A stretch of 64,000 nt of DNA from Terana coerulea (lineage: Eukaryota; Basidiomycota; Agaricomycetes; Polyporales; Phanerochaetaceae), in NCBI GenBank assembly GCA_024811115.1, contig JAKOGH010000721.1, positions 620,001 through 684,000 on the forward strand, given 5' to 3'. The translations under genes and the position numbers were made by a program. Below the pieces are notes generated by a model. The model did not search any database, had not been told where the DNA came from, and worked only from the letters and a program-made list of their open reading frames with translations. Positions 36,501 through 47,759 of the stretch are shown here, in pieces; position 1 is the first letter of the stretch, and each line of letters starts with the position of its first letter.

Positions 36501-39500
36501 GGCTTTGGCTAGCGCCTTTTGCAAGGTATCGCTCTCGATGAAAGACGGAGAGAACTCTTCGGCTAAGCGATCGAGCGAACCACTCAGCTCGAGAGTGTCT
36601 TGAGCATACGCGTCCGTATGTAGAGCCTCTTCTGTGATGAAGCCAAGAGCATCTTGTGCGACACTACCAACGAGCTTTTGCACTGATGGCTAACCAGGAA
36701 ACCGTCAGGGAAGAGCTTCACGCTAGGCTGGCGAATGCTCACCTTCTCTTGATGTTGGCATTCCAAGATCGAGCTGAGGTACTGTCCATGGAAATATGGA
36801 TCTGAAGGGGCGTTTAGCAACTATATCACGGAGGGGTCAACAAACTCACCAGCAAGCGCATAAGAAGCTGTACGGGTTTAACACTCGTCAGTCTATGCTT
36901 CTACGAGACCGCAAGCCAGACGTATGCCTTACCAATTCCCTTGTTCCATAGGACGTACAAGGCCCCCTTCATGCGATCTGCATCACTGCCTTTCTCCAGT
37001 GCAACAAAGAGCTTGGGAAGACAGTATCGGGTCGAGCGAAGATAGTACTGCCACCATTCAGCCCAGTCAACAAAGGACGAGACAAGAGGTATCGGCTGAG
37101 GACTTACTCCACAAGCATTGTGCAAGACAGCTTGAGCATGTCTACGAGGCGTGAGCTTTGTGCATCGCAAACATTGTAGGATCACTCACCGCCTGACTCG
37201 AGTATACGGAGAAAGAGACAGGTTTACGAGATCTTCCAGCAGTAGGTCGTCGAGTTCATTGCGCCTTCGGTAGAGGGAGTGCAGATACACTCGACCAGCG
37301 TGGTAGGCCTGCGCACGCTTTACAAACGCCTGCCTTGAGTTCTCCTTCTGCCGAGGCCACATCCGATTCAGGCTGCCAATCGTGTCAGTAGCGACGCATA
37401 TCCTTTCGCAGTGGTGACTCACTCTCGCGAAACCGTGTAGGCCTTCTGCATGGAGTCGAATGTGCTGCGCGTGATAGCGTACTCGAGCAGGTACACGTCA
37501 ATGGCCTTCGAGACGGAGATCACCGCGTCGATGTGGTCTTCGCCTTCTGCCTGTTGCTGCAGGACGCGGGATGCGCGGTGGATCACATTGCCAAAACGGG
37601 TGCGGTGCGCAAGAACAGTCTGGTACCGCGGATCCGACGGGTCCTCGAGCACGAAGCCGGCGTTGACTCCGAGTGGGGTGACAAGTAGGTCCTCGACCTC
37701 CGTCTCCGCATAAAAGCACGGCTCTTTCACATCTTTCGGTGCCTCCTTGAGAATAGTGGGGAGGCCACTCCATATCGAGCGCACTTGATGCAAGTAGCTG
37801 GACAATGCTCAGTCAGTGGGCGTGACTGAAAAGCAGAGCGACGTACCGGCAGAAGTCGTTGCGGTCGGCACTGTCCCAGTGGCCAGCTGTCTCCAGGAGC
37901 TGTTCAACTTTGTTTAAGCATGGGACCCCAATCTTCTCCATGAGCTCGAGTACAAAATCGATCTCCTCCGTAGAGGGCACTATTGCAAGTTATCAATCCC
38001 CTCGGTAAGAACAGTAAAGATTCTTGAATATTACTCACCATGCCACTCGACCTTGACGTCCTCAGGGTTGACAAGGCGACCCCAGTGAAGGTTGTGGTTC
38101 CGGTTGAACTCTGGAATATCAGCCACTGCCTACATCTCAAGTGGTGTGACAAATTACCTGTATCATTCCACTCATCGGTGTTCACAAAGCGGGCGTTCAA
38201 AGGATATACTGTACCGATGGTATGTAAAATACGGTTGATCAAGCGTCCTGTGCCAGTGTAGCCGCGCTCTCCCTTGGTCTTGTCGATAAGGAGAAGGAGT
38301 AGCTCAACGAACTCCTCTTTGTACTTCCAAAAGCTGAAGCAGACTGATGAGAACTATGCAGAAACAACTTGCGTAGTGGACGTAGAATAAACGTACTGCT
38401 GGACCTCCGTAACCAAGACATCCTCGCAAGATGGACATGTCTTATTGAAAAACATTAGCTTTCCAGAACAAGTACGAACATTGGGCGAACTCACTCCAAT
38501 GCAAAGTTGTGTCCGAAGGCACTGCGGCGTGGGTAGACGTCGTCCGGATACTCGACGCGCCATGCTTGAGCTCCTCCTTGATCTGGGATACACAGAACGG
38601 CAAAAACCGCGCGACGACTTTGTCAGGCTGAACGCGCGCGAGGCACGCGACGAGCTGCCCGAAGGCGCGTACTGCGTTTGAACGGGCGTTCGTCGTGCCG
38701 TACTCATACACAAGCTTAAGCACGAGGTCGAAGAGGGAGTCCGAGAGCTGCAGGCAGAGGATGTCCAGCGTGCCCTTGATCGACTTGAGCACGGCCTCCT
38801 CCATCTTGCCGCCCGTCGTGTTCTTCTTCCCGCCCTCCTCGGGTAGGTTCTCGAACAGGGCGAAGACCCGGCGGATGAGGGCGGTGACCCAATCTGCAAG
38901 CACGCTGAGCGTGCACCTTCACACTACGCAAGCGGATTACTGACCGGCGAACCCAGCCGTGCTGTCACGCGCCAAAGCGCGTTCCTCCTCTCGGCTCAGC
39001 TTGGACGTGTCGCCAATTTCTGTGCCATCGGGTAAGCGAGTTTCGTCTGGCTCGCCATCGACCTGCATCATCGTATCCTCGGCGTCGCCGGTGAGCGGGG
39101 CGCCGCCTTGCTGGATCGATAAGTCGCCAATCTTGATATGCTGCACGACGGACACAATGAACATTGACGTGCAAAGCGTCTTCATGGGGTCATTCTAGAT
39201 AGTAAGCTTCAGCACATCTCCGCTTGGCACGGGCAATTCAAAGGGTGCACTCGTACCAAGTCAATGCCGGGAATGCAAAGCTCTAGGAGCGGGACAATGT
39301 GCTTCTGTCCACCGAGCCAAACCTTCTCAGACGCCAACGGCAAGGCGACGCCTGCCAGTGAAGTCAGCACCGCAGTCGTGCGGTGCGTTTCATTGACGAC
39401 TTCGAGGCCGCTGTACGCGCGCTCCAAAAGCTCGGGCATGATCAGGCCGGGGTCGAGCATCGCGAGTGCCCGCAGGGCGCCCTGCGCATAGGTCGACGAG

Positions 39501-41310
39501 ATCGGGTCCTTTGCGAACATGGCCAGCAAGGCCGGCGTCCGCAGGATGACAACAAAGGCACGTCGAATGGCCGGGGTCAAGCGCCGCGTGATTGGTGTCT
39601 TGCAGTTCGACTGCTGCTCCTCTTTCCACCGTTTGCAAAACTCGGCGGCGAGTCGTTGGATGAAACTCGACAGCTAGAATGAGACGCATGTGAGCGACGT
39701 TGGACGCTCGGGACTAAAACGAGCGTACAGCCAGCGTCCAGTGGCCAGAGTTTGAGGGATGGAAGTACGATTCGGTGCTGGTAAGGAGCTTGTCGAGAGA
39801 GTCTAACGCTCGTGAGCCGGCCAAGAATCCGGTTTGCGAATGGGATGCGGTGGCCGGCGAGGTTACCCCACTTTCCCCACGTATAGGACCGTCAAGCGAC
39901 ATGGAGTAGACGATATACTTTGCAATGGCATCTACCAGATGCAAGTCTGAGTAATCTACATCGCCAAACTCATGGGTGAACGTACTGTATCTGATAATAG
40001 GCTTCTTGATCCTCATGGAACCCTTGTCAGCCATGCTATCTGCGTGTGCTGCCGTTGTGCTTGCGCCCTACGTTGTTCACGTAAGCCATTGCTTGCGGAA
40101 AGCAATAATCGTTTCGCTTACCCTAACAGAGCCGACCGGTACATCTAGTGGAGTTCAAAGGTATGTTATTGTTGTATGAAGAACAGAAAATTGGTTTTAT
40201 AAGCGTACTCATGGAATTCAACGCCTTCGCCACCAACCACGTCCACTCTGCTTCTGACCAGATGCCGACGTCCTTCCACTCAGCTCCTCCTTCTTCACCA
40301 TCCTCGCCTTGCTTACCCGCCACATGTCCCTCAGACAACTCTCCGCAAAGTTCCAGGAGCCGATCGTCAATAACGTGAGAGTTGAACGCTTCCCAGAGCT
40401 TGAAGAGCACAGGCATGTAGAGGTGAATATGAGTCGGGGGCAAAAATCCGGTCATGACCGGTATCATCGTGAGTATGTTCTAAAGAAGGATGATGTTAGC
40501 TTAGGCAGTCTCGATGTACGAAGAGGACCCACATCCTGGGTCACCATGGGTAGGAATTCCGAGAGCATGTCAGGGATCTCAGAGGCGGGGAAGTGTCTTC
40601 GGCAGACTTCTGCCACAAAAAGCAAAACATTTACGACATTGCGACTAGCATACATTCAGTCAACACAGTGATTCGATGGACGTGGAAGAGGCGTACTTTG
40701 CGTCGTGTAATCTTCGCTTCGGCCACAACTCCTTCTGCAGTGCACGCCAGAGGGGCTGCCAGGGAAGCTGTAGATCCTTGACTTCAAGCTTCCGGCGCTG
40801 GTCAGGCTTGCTGGAAATCAAGCGGGACAGCATATCTGCCCAGCTGCGAATGACGCGAGGTTCTAGGCCGGGAAGTAGACAGAGTTCGTAGTACAGTCTG
40901 GCGAGCTTCGCCCGGGTAGTCTTGGGGATGGGGTAGCGCATTAACAGCCAACTGCGCAACGGACGTTCAGCATACACCCGTGGCACGCAAGCGCATACAG
41001 GCACGCACCATTGCAACGCCCCGTCCCAAGTAGTCAACACAAGCCAGTTTTTGCTCTTCGCGCACACAGCGATCTTGCCGACGATGTGCTCGAGGTGCGC
41101 CTGCATTTCCTCCGGCGTCTCGGCCTGGTACGGCAGGGCGTCCAGGTACGTCTGCAGGGTGGCCCGCTGCCGGTCGACGATGGCGGCCTGCCTGGGCGAC
41201 ATTTCGCCCGACTCGAGCGGCGAGTCGGGCACGGATATGTCGTCGTCATCCATGGTGCGGGACCCGGTGAGGTGACTGGAAAAGGCGGCGAAGAGTGTTT
41301 CAACGTCCAT
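33507..41310 (-). CDS. BLM10: Proteasome activator Blm10/PA200 (HEAT-repeat)
   Basis: Blm10/PSME4 is a HEAT-repeat dome that caps the 20S proteasome and opens its gate by docking its C-terminus. About 7.8 kb with many short introns, giving close to 2000 aa, fits the family. The start at 41310 gives MDVETLFAAFSSHLTG. Typical blocks include LPPTHIHLYMPVLFKLWEAF, LDILCLQLSDSLFDLVLKLV, RSNAVRAFGQLVACLARVQP and KYQEALRTLHSAILGLCALI with ESFPYSVQSWLPPL. The 3' end needs a 9-nt microexon (33710-33718, Thr-His-Gln) and an 8-nt last coding exon (33507-33514). Spliced, the protein ends ...LVGTSYYA, the Tyr-Tyr-Ala gate-opening tail known from yeast Blm10. One base is missing near 33602-33605, where AACTT should code Asn-Leu. 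I did not verify every internal exon. Confidence 0.9.
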
Positions 41311-41678
41311 GGTCTCTCGCGATGTGAAGCCAGCCCGGCGCGCACCTTGTGACTACTTATATGTTTGCGATGCAGAGGCTGACGAGTCCCACGGTGACGC
41401 GGCCCTGTTGTGTATGTGCAGGCCACGCAAGCGTCCTGGGGCGATGTGGTTTTGGTCTAAAAGCTGTGGGCGACGCGTAGCCCTTCCAGTTCTGTGTCGC
41501 TCCAAGATCCAAGAGCCTCGCCGGTGATCGAGATCGGCGTTCATAATGACCCAGCCACGTGCTCCCGCCCAACTTCCGCGTTAGGGCATCCCGCCGGGCG
41601 CCCCGCTAAAAGCCTCGGCCCTCCGAGGTACACTAAGACTTCTGCGCGCCCGACGAGTCCGACCCTCTCCCGCTCACC
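41311..41678. promoter_or_regulatory. Shared divergent promoter, BLM10 / AIM18-like
   Basis: These 368 bp separate the two ATGs and must carry both promoters. No clear TATA box; GC-rich. Confidence 0.5.
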
Positions 41679-42684
41679 ATGCTACAGCTCCTCCAGCCTC
41701 TGGCCTGCCGTGCGCTGACCTCAGGAGCACGCTCGTTCTCGTCCAACGCTGCCCGACGCGTGCTGCAGAGCGGGCCCTTCGCATCCAAGCTCAAGCCTCT
41801 CGTATGGGGCTCCGTCGCAGCTGCGACCGGTCTTCTTGCGTGGCAGACACAGTCGGCCATCCAGCTTGATGCACCATCACAAACTCCTGCGGACGAGACA
41901 AGTGTGCAGTGCAATCCTCTTTCACGAAGCCATTCGCGAACTGACACTTGCGTACTCGCAGTTGACCCCGGCGTCCTCGATAGCGTTTCCAAACAAGTTG
42001 AAGATCCAGTCCAAGCAGCCGCTCCCCGAATTCTCACTCGTCGGTGTCGGCGTGCGCACCGTCTCCTTCCTTGGCATAAAAGTCTACTCCGTCGGCTTCT
42101 ACGCCGACCTGAACAACCCAAAGCTCAACGTACGTCCTCTCCTCTTTGCATTCGCACCCTCCCAGCCCTCACGCCGCGCGCCCTGCGCCAGATCCCCAAG
42201 AGCGCCTCGCCGGACGAGAAGATTGAGCACATCGTGCGCACCACCGGCTGTGTCCTGCGCATTGTGCCCACGCGCTCGACGTCCTTCGCGCACCTGCGCG
42301 ACGGCTTCCTGCGCGCGCTGCAGGCGCGGCTCGTGCTGCACAAGCAGCGACAGACGCTGAGCGCGGACGAGGAGCTCGCGGTGCAGTCCCCGCTCCGCAC
42401 GTTCAAGTCCATGTTCCCCGGCACGCCGCTGCCGAAGGGCCAGGCCCTCGACGTGCTGCTCGCCCCGCCCGAACCCGGCCAGCCGCGCACCCTCGTCGTC
42501 CGCGACCTCGGGACTGTGCACAACGACTGGCTTGCCCACGAGTTTGTGCTCGCATACTTTGAAGGCGACGGCCTCAGCCCTCCTGTGCGTTCCTCTCCAC
42601 TATATAGAATTCCCGCATGCACTGACACGAGCATCGCAGCTTAAGAAATCCGTTGTTGAAAGACTCCAAGACTTCGGAAACTAG
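41679..42684 (+). CDS. Aim18/Aim46-like mitochondrial chalcone-isomerase-fold protein
   Basis: Exons 41679-41901, 41962-42129, 42192-42584 and 42640-42684 encode a mitochondrial presequence (MLQLLQPLACRALTSGARSF), a hydrophobic stretch (VWGSVAAATGLLAWQ, about residues 43-57), then the chalcone-isomerase-like core: PLPEFSLVGVGVRTVSFLGI with KVYSVGFYADL, EKIEHIVRTTGCVLRIVPTR, SFAHLRDGFLRALQARL and a VHNDWLAHEFVLAYFEGDG block. It ends KKSVVERLQDFGN. Fungal Aim18/Aim46 carry this fold in mitochondria; they are not expected to make flavonoids and their role is poorly known. An extra C in the C4 run at 41966-41969 breaks exon 2; without it the CDS is 276 codons (275 aa). It is tail-to-tail with the catalase gene, 180 bp apart. 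Confidence 0.87.
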
Positions 42685-42864
42685 ATGAACCAAACGACGG
42701 TTCTATAGCGCTGGGATTTGGATGAACTGGCCACAATCCCATCGTTCGTGTCCGAGCATATTGAAGGTGTTACATTGCTATCGGTACAACAGGTGCTTAG
42801 TATAGTACATTTTCAATGATAAGATAAACATAGGATAAATCAACAATGAATTAGTGGGCCCCGC

Positions 42865-45510
42865 TTAGAACGCGACCTTTGAGACCAAGCCGTCAAGCTC
42901 ACGCGCCCAGCACCGGTGCTTCGCGACCTCATTGGTGAAGTTGGAGACGAAGCCCTTGTCTTCGGCACCGATACTGAGCGTGTCCGCTGCGACAGTTGAG
43001 GCGCTGATCTTGCCGACAGTGACAACACCGTATGAAGTGGTGACCACGTCGCTCTCGAGGTCGGTGTTGTACTCGACGCCGGGGAGCATGACAGCCTGGC
43101 GGAGGAATTGGGTGCCTATAAGATTTCGTCAGTGCATGGTTCTCACAGACGTGTGCGGCATGCGACTCACCCTCGCCGATCGCACCAATGGCTTTGCAGT
43201 GACCGAATGCCTCCCGGACCCAGTGGATCGCCCGGCCGTTGTCGGCCAGGGTCGCTGCGTGCTTCGCGCCGCCGGGGATAATGACTGCGTCGAACATGGT
43301 GCTGCGCTGGCCCTCGAGGTGGTGGTCGGCCCACACGCCGCCCTTGCCTGTGCCCGGCTCGACACCCGCCGGGTAGATGTAGCCGCGGCGGGGGCCGATG
43401 ACCCAGCTGGTCGCCGAGCCGGCCTTGATGGCGACGCGCAGCGCCTCGACCTGCGCAATATCGAACCCGTCCGCGACGAGGATCGCGATGCGGCGCGACT
43501 TGATCGTCGGCTTCTCCCCCGGGAAGTCCGTCAGCGAAACACGCGTCTTCTTGCCGTGGTTCGGCCGTGCGGGTGCTTCTGGGATAACGCCGCCCACCTT
43601 GAGTGCAACCTGGCGCGCGAGGTCGAAATCAATGTTGTTGAGCTTCTTGGTGTAGCTCTCATACACGACGGGGTCGTCGCAGTGCGAGAGCTCGAAGGCG
43701 AAGGCGTTTACCAGATGCTCCTTCTCGATTGGCGTGAGCGAGTTGAGGAACAGCTGCGCCTGGTTGTAATGCTCGCCGAACTTAGCACCCCGCGCTCGCT
43801 GCTTGATACCCTCAACCTTCTGAGCGTAGCTGTGAATTACCTGTAAGCAAGCAAATCCATTCGACTCAATGCGCAGGCTTACTCGATGTATCCGCCCTCC
43901 TCATGTGGCACAGGCTTGGAAACCTCCTTCCTGTTGGGCCAGTAGTTGACGTTGCTCTGAGTGATCTTGTGCCTCATCGCGCCGTCACGGTGATGGTTCA
44001 TGACAGGGCAGACGGGACGGTTGATGGGGAGTTCCTCCCAGTTCACCCCGAGACGGGTGAGCTGGAGTGTCCTGGTACGAGAAGTTCCTGCCCTGCAACA
44101 ACGGATCATCGCTGAAGCCGATGCCAGGGACGACGTGCGACGTGCAGAAGGCGACCTGCTCGACCTGCGGGAAGTATTCGTCGGGGTTCCGGTTGAGCAC
44201 CATCTCGCCGATGATTTCCACGGGAACAAGCTCTTCGGGCCAAATCTTCGTTGCATCGAGGATGTCGAAATCAAAGTCGTGCTCCTTGGCCTCGGGAATA
44301 ACCTGGATGCCGAACTTCCAGGTGGGGAAGGCACCGTTCTCAATAGCCTCCCACAGGTCCTTGCGGTGGAAGTCTACAGATTTCGATTAGACAGGCCCAG
44401 GACGTTTATCCACGACGTGACTTACCGGGATCTTGGCCACCAACCTTGAGGGCTTCGTCCCAAGCCAAGCTGTGGACACCAAGCTCGGGAAGCCAGTGGA
44501 ACTTGACAAAGAAGCGTTCGCCCTTGGCGTTGATGAGGGTGTAGGTGTTGACACCGAACCCTTGCATCATGCGGTACGAGCGAGGAACACCACGGTCAGA
44601 CATGACCCACATCACCATGTGGGAGGCTGTCAACAGGTGAATTTTATGCGCATATAGTCAGCTAACAGAAGGACATACCTTCAGGTTGGAGACCGACGAA
44701 ATCCCAGAAGTTGTTGTGCGCGCTCTGGCCCTGGGGCACCTCGTTGTGCGGCTCAGGCTTGACGGCGTGGATGATATCGGGGAACTTCACGGAATCCTGG
44801 ATGAAGAAGACGGGGACTATGGGATCCTGGTGAGCGATGAGCGTGCAACGCATTGCATGCGATACTCACTATTGTTGCCGACGATGTCCCAATTACCCTC
44901 GTCGGTGTAGAATTTCACGGCGAAGCCGCGGACATCACGGACAGTGTCCTAGGGGCGCACTTAGCCAAAGCAAATAACACCTTGGAGCCCTGGCACTTAC
45001 TGCGCTACCCTTGGAGCCCTGGACGGTGCTGAACCGGACGAAGGTGGATGTTGACCGCGAAGGGTCTGTGAGGACGGGGGCACAGGTGTACTTGGATGCG
45101 GAGTCGTTGAACACCTTGAAGTATCCATGTGCACCGGCACCGCGGGCGTGGACGACACGCTCTGCGCCAATGGTAAACGCGCCATTCTGCAAGCGAGAAG
45201 GACGGCGACGTACCGGGTATGCGCTCGTGGTCGAAGCGGTGGATCTTCTCGCGGGCGAAGTGGTCCTCGAGAAGAGAGGGGCCCGTCCCGTTGCTGCCAG
45301 TCGCCTTCAGCCTATGAAAGCAGATGTCAGCTGCAATATAACGCGTCACTGGAGTATGGCGACGCACCAGTCGTCGGTGTTGTTGATCTTGGTGCCAAAG
45401 TCGGAGGTGAGGTGCTTGCCCTCGGGGTGGATGTCGCGCTGGAGGTCGGCGATCTTCTTACTCTCGACGACGCCGGTGACCTTCTGCTTGATTGCGTCCG
45501 TCAAACTCAT
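42865..45510 (-). CDS. Large-subunit (clade 2) haem catalase with C-terminal GATase1-like domain
   Basis: It dismutates hydrogen peroxide to water and oxygen. The start at 45510 gives [19 protein letters not shown]. The haem catalase core has the distal His in [12 protein letters not shown] (about residue 85), the conserved Asn in [45 protein letters not shown] and [20 protein letters not shown]. The C-terminal flavodoxin/class I amidotransferase-like extension ([36 protein letters not shown]) is the mark of large-subunit catalases; the protein ends [13 protein letters not shown]. There is no clear signal peptide or C-terminal peroxisomal tripeptide, so location is uncertain. An extra base at 44064-44065 shifts the frame after YQDT (expected DTQLTRLG). 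Confidence 0.94.
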
Positions 45511-46558
45511 ACTGTGTGATTTGTTGTGCGGCGGGGAGGGAAGAGGGAATTGTGCAGCTCATCTCAGCGAATGAGCGCGATTATATATGTGACCAATGGG
45601 ACGGATGACATAGGCTGCGTTCACTATGCGCCGCGGTTGGAGCTGTCTCTAGATTTTTACCGCAGTGTGCTCAGCCACGACGTCATCCCATCCAACCCGA
45701 CGCGTCGCACTCGGCGCCGAATGGGGAAGGTTCCTTGCTTCAACAGACCATTGGCCGCTTGTCGCTAACCACCACATTCGATCTGCGCTGTGCTGGAGAC
45801 GACGGCCCTGTACTCGAATACAACTCAGCGAATGACAACTGCCACAACACTGTCGGACGCACCGGACAGAGCGGTTCACGCTGTGAATCCTCTCGGTTGT
45901 CCACGCCGCCTATGACGCCGATGTGGGCCCAGCCTTCGCCGCTCCATGGCATCGAATCGAACACTCGCACAGACCCGGGTGTTTTCAGCCAAAAACAACG
46001 GTTCTATATTCAAGAATGGATCCATGTGATGTGTTTACTTGGTAAGCTAGATATTTACGGTATGCACGAGCAGTGATAAATAAGCAACGAGAGGGGGTCA
46101 CGTTCGTATTGATAACAGGCACGAGGGGGAACAGAGAAGAAAAGACTGAAAAGAACGGACAGGGAGGAACAAGGAATATCCAACGCGTCATGTACAGTCA
46201 ACGGTCGGGATAACTACGCTGCGGGGATCAAAGCAGCCATACTACGAGGCACAGACGGACGAAAGGGGATATGCGGACAATAAGCTCGACGTATGCAAAC
46301 CGGGGGTCGCCCGAAGCGTCCCACGGGAGAGATGATGCATATAAAGGTCGGCCATAGACGTCGTTGCGGTGTGGTGGAGCAGGTGTCGAGTCGAAGTCGC
46401 ACTGGTTGACCCGACACATGCTACCGAATACCACGCGGACGGAAGTGGGCGTTGCGCGAACTAAAGGACGGTATAGGGTAAGGACCAAGAACTGAACAGA
46501 GAGGATGGGGACGTACGCAAACCATGGATGTGAACAAGCAGGGAGAAGCGTGTGACGA
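45511..46558. promoter_or_regulatory. Catalase promoter with TATA box (45581-45590) and CCAAT element
   Basis: On the minus strand ACATATATAA lies about 75 bp upstream of the catalase ATG, and an inverted CCAAT (plus strand CCAAT about 45593-45597) sits just upstream of it. The remainder of this 1.05 kb, up to the 3' end of the C2H2 gene, shows no gene. Confidence 0.55.
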
Positions 46559-47759
46559 TTACTTGACGTCATCGCAGTCGCAACCCTCCGTCTTGCCGTC
46601 GTCAACCCAGGAGACACCACAGGTCTCGCAACGGACACGACTGCCAGAGTTGATACCGATAGCCTTGCCGTTCCTGACGTTCTCCTCAGCCTCGCTGCGA
46701 TGAATAGAGACGAGATGACGGGTCAAGTCGTGCTTGCGACTGAAGGAACGACCACAGGTCTTGTGGTGGCACGCGTAAGGCTTAGCACGGTTGGGGTCAT
46801 GGGTCTGGATATGAGTCTTCAAATTGAAGGCCCGAGCGAACGCTGAGAGACAGAAATCAGCAACGGTTGAGAGAAAGCATGAGAGGATGAAAGCTTACCT
46901 CGGGGGCACGACGGGCACTGGTACTTCCGCTTGGGATCTCTGGACAAATCCCTGCCGGTACCCTCCTGCTTGATCAACGCGCGCTGACTGGACATGATGG
47001 GCGACTGCGAGGACTGCGCACTCGGCAGCTGTGCGGAGACGTTCGCCGGAGAGACCGTGGCCTGCACGACGGACGAGGAGTACTTGACACCCATCGTCGC
47101 CATGGGCGAGTGGGGGTAGTAGTCCGACGCCGAGCTGGGGGGAGCGCGCATGTGCGTCTGGGGCTCGTAGTCGGAGAAGCTCCCACGGTGGTAAGAGCTC
47201 GCCGGCGAGTAGGCAGGATTGAGCGTGACGCCGTGCGAGGACGGGTTGGGCGAGACGGGCGAGGACAGGTAGGCATGGTCGTCCCTGTTGATGCCGAGGG
47301 CCTGGAGGCTCATGTCGAGCTCGGCGGAGAGGGCGCTTGCTTCAGAGTGGTTGTAGGCTGAGCCGTACGCAGAACCGTAGGTGGGATCGTACGCAGAGTC
47401 GGCGTAGCCAGTATCATACCCCGAGGCGGACTCGGAGTGGATGGTCGACGCGCCGCGGGTGGGTGTCTCGGTGCGAATCCGACGGAAGAGGTCCGAGTTG
47501 TCGGTGGGAAGGAGCTGCAGCTCGGCGTCAATGTTCCAGGCGGCGAGGGAGCTGTCTAGATCGTTGTCGAAGGCCTCGACGGTGTGTACGTTGGGGTTAA
47601 AGCCGTCGTTGGAGGCAATGAAGGGCTGGAAATCAAAGTCGACGGCGGGGAACTGCTGCTGCTGCTGCTTCGCAGTCGGGGCGTTGTCGAAGAACGGGGG
47701 TAGTCGTACGCAGTCGTCTGCGCAGGAGCGGGGAGGTGGGCGTAGAAGTACTCTGACAT
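46559..47759 (-). CDS. C2H2 zinc-finger transcription factor (Crz1-like fingers)
   Basis: Two exons (47759-46899 and 46842-46559) encode a long Ser/Pro/Tyr-rich, presumably disordered N-terminal region followed by two classical C2H2 fingers. Finger 1 is YQCPSCPRAFARAFNLKTHI ending QTH. Finger 2, joined by the linker DPNRAKP, is YACHHKTCGRSFSRKHDLTR ending HLVSIH. The NLKTH...DPNR.KP...FSRKHDL.RH layout resembles the fungal calcineurin-responsive factor Crz1. A short Cys tail (RCETCGVSWVDDG, CDC) ends it. No calcineurin-docking PxIxIT motif was identified, so the regulator is open. One C is missing from the G5 run at 47696-47700 (plus strand; 21 codons in); with it the protein is 381 aa. Confidence 0.88.

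Noticed and set aside
41836..42360. Alternative start for the AIM18-like protein in another frame
   Set aside because: That frame lacks the presequence and hydrophobic stretch and is only needed because of one extra C at 41966-41969.
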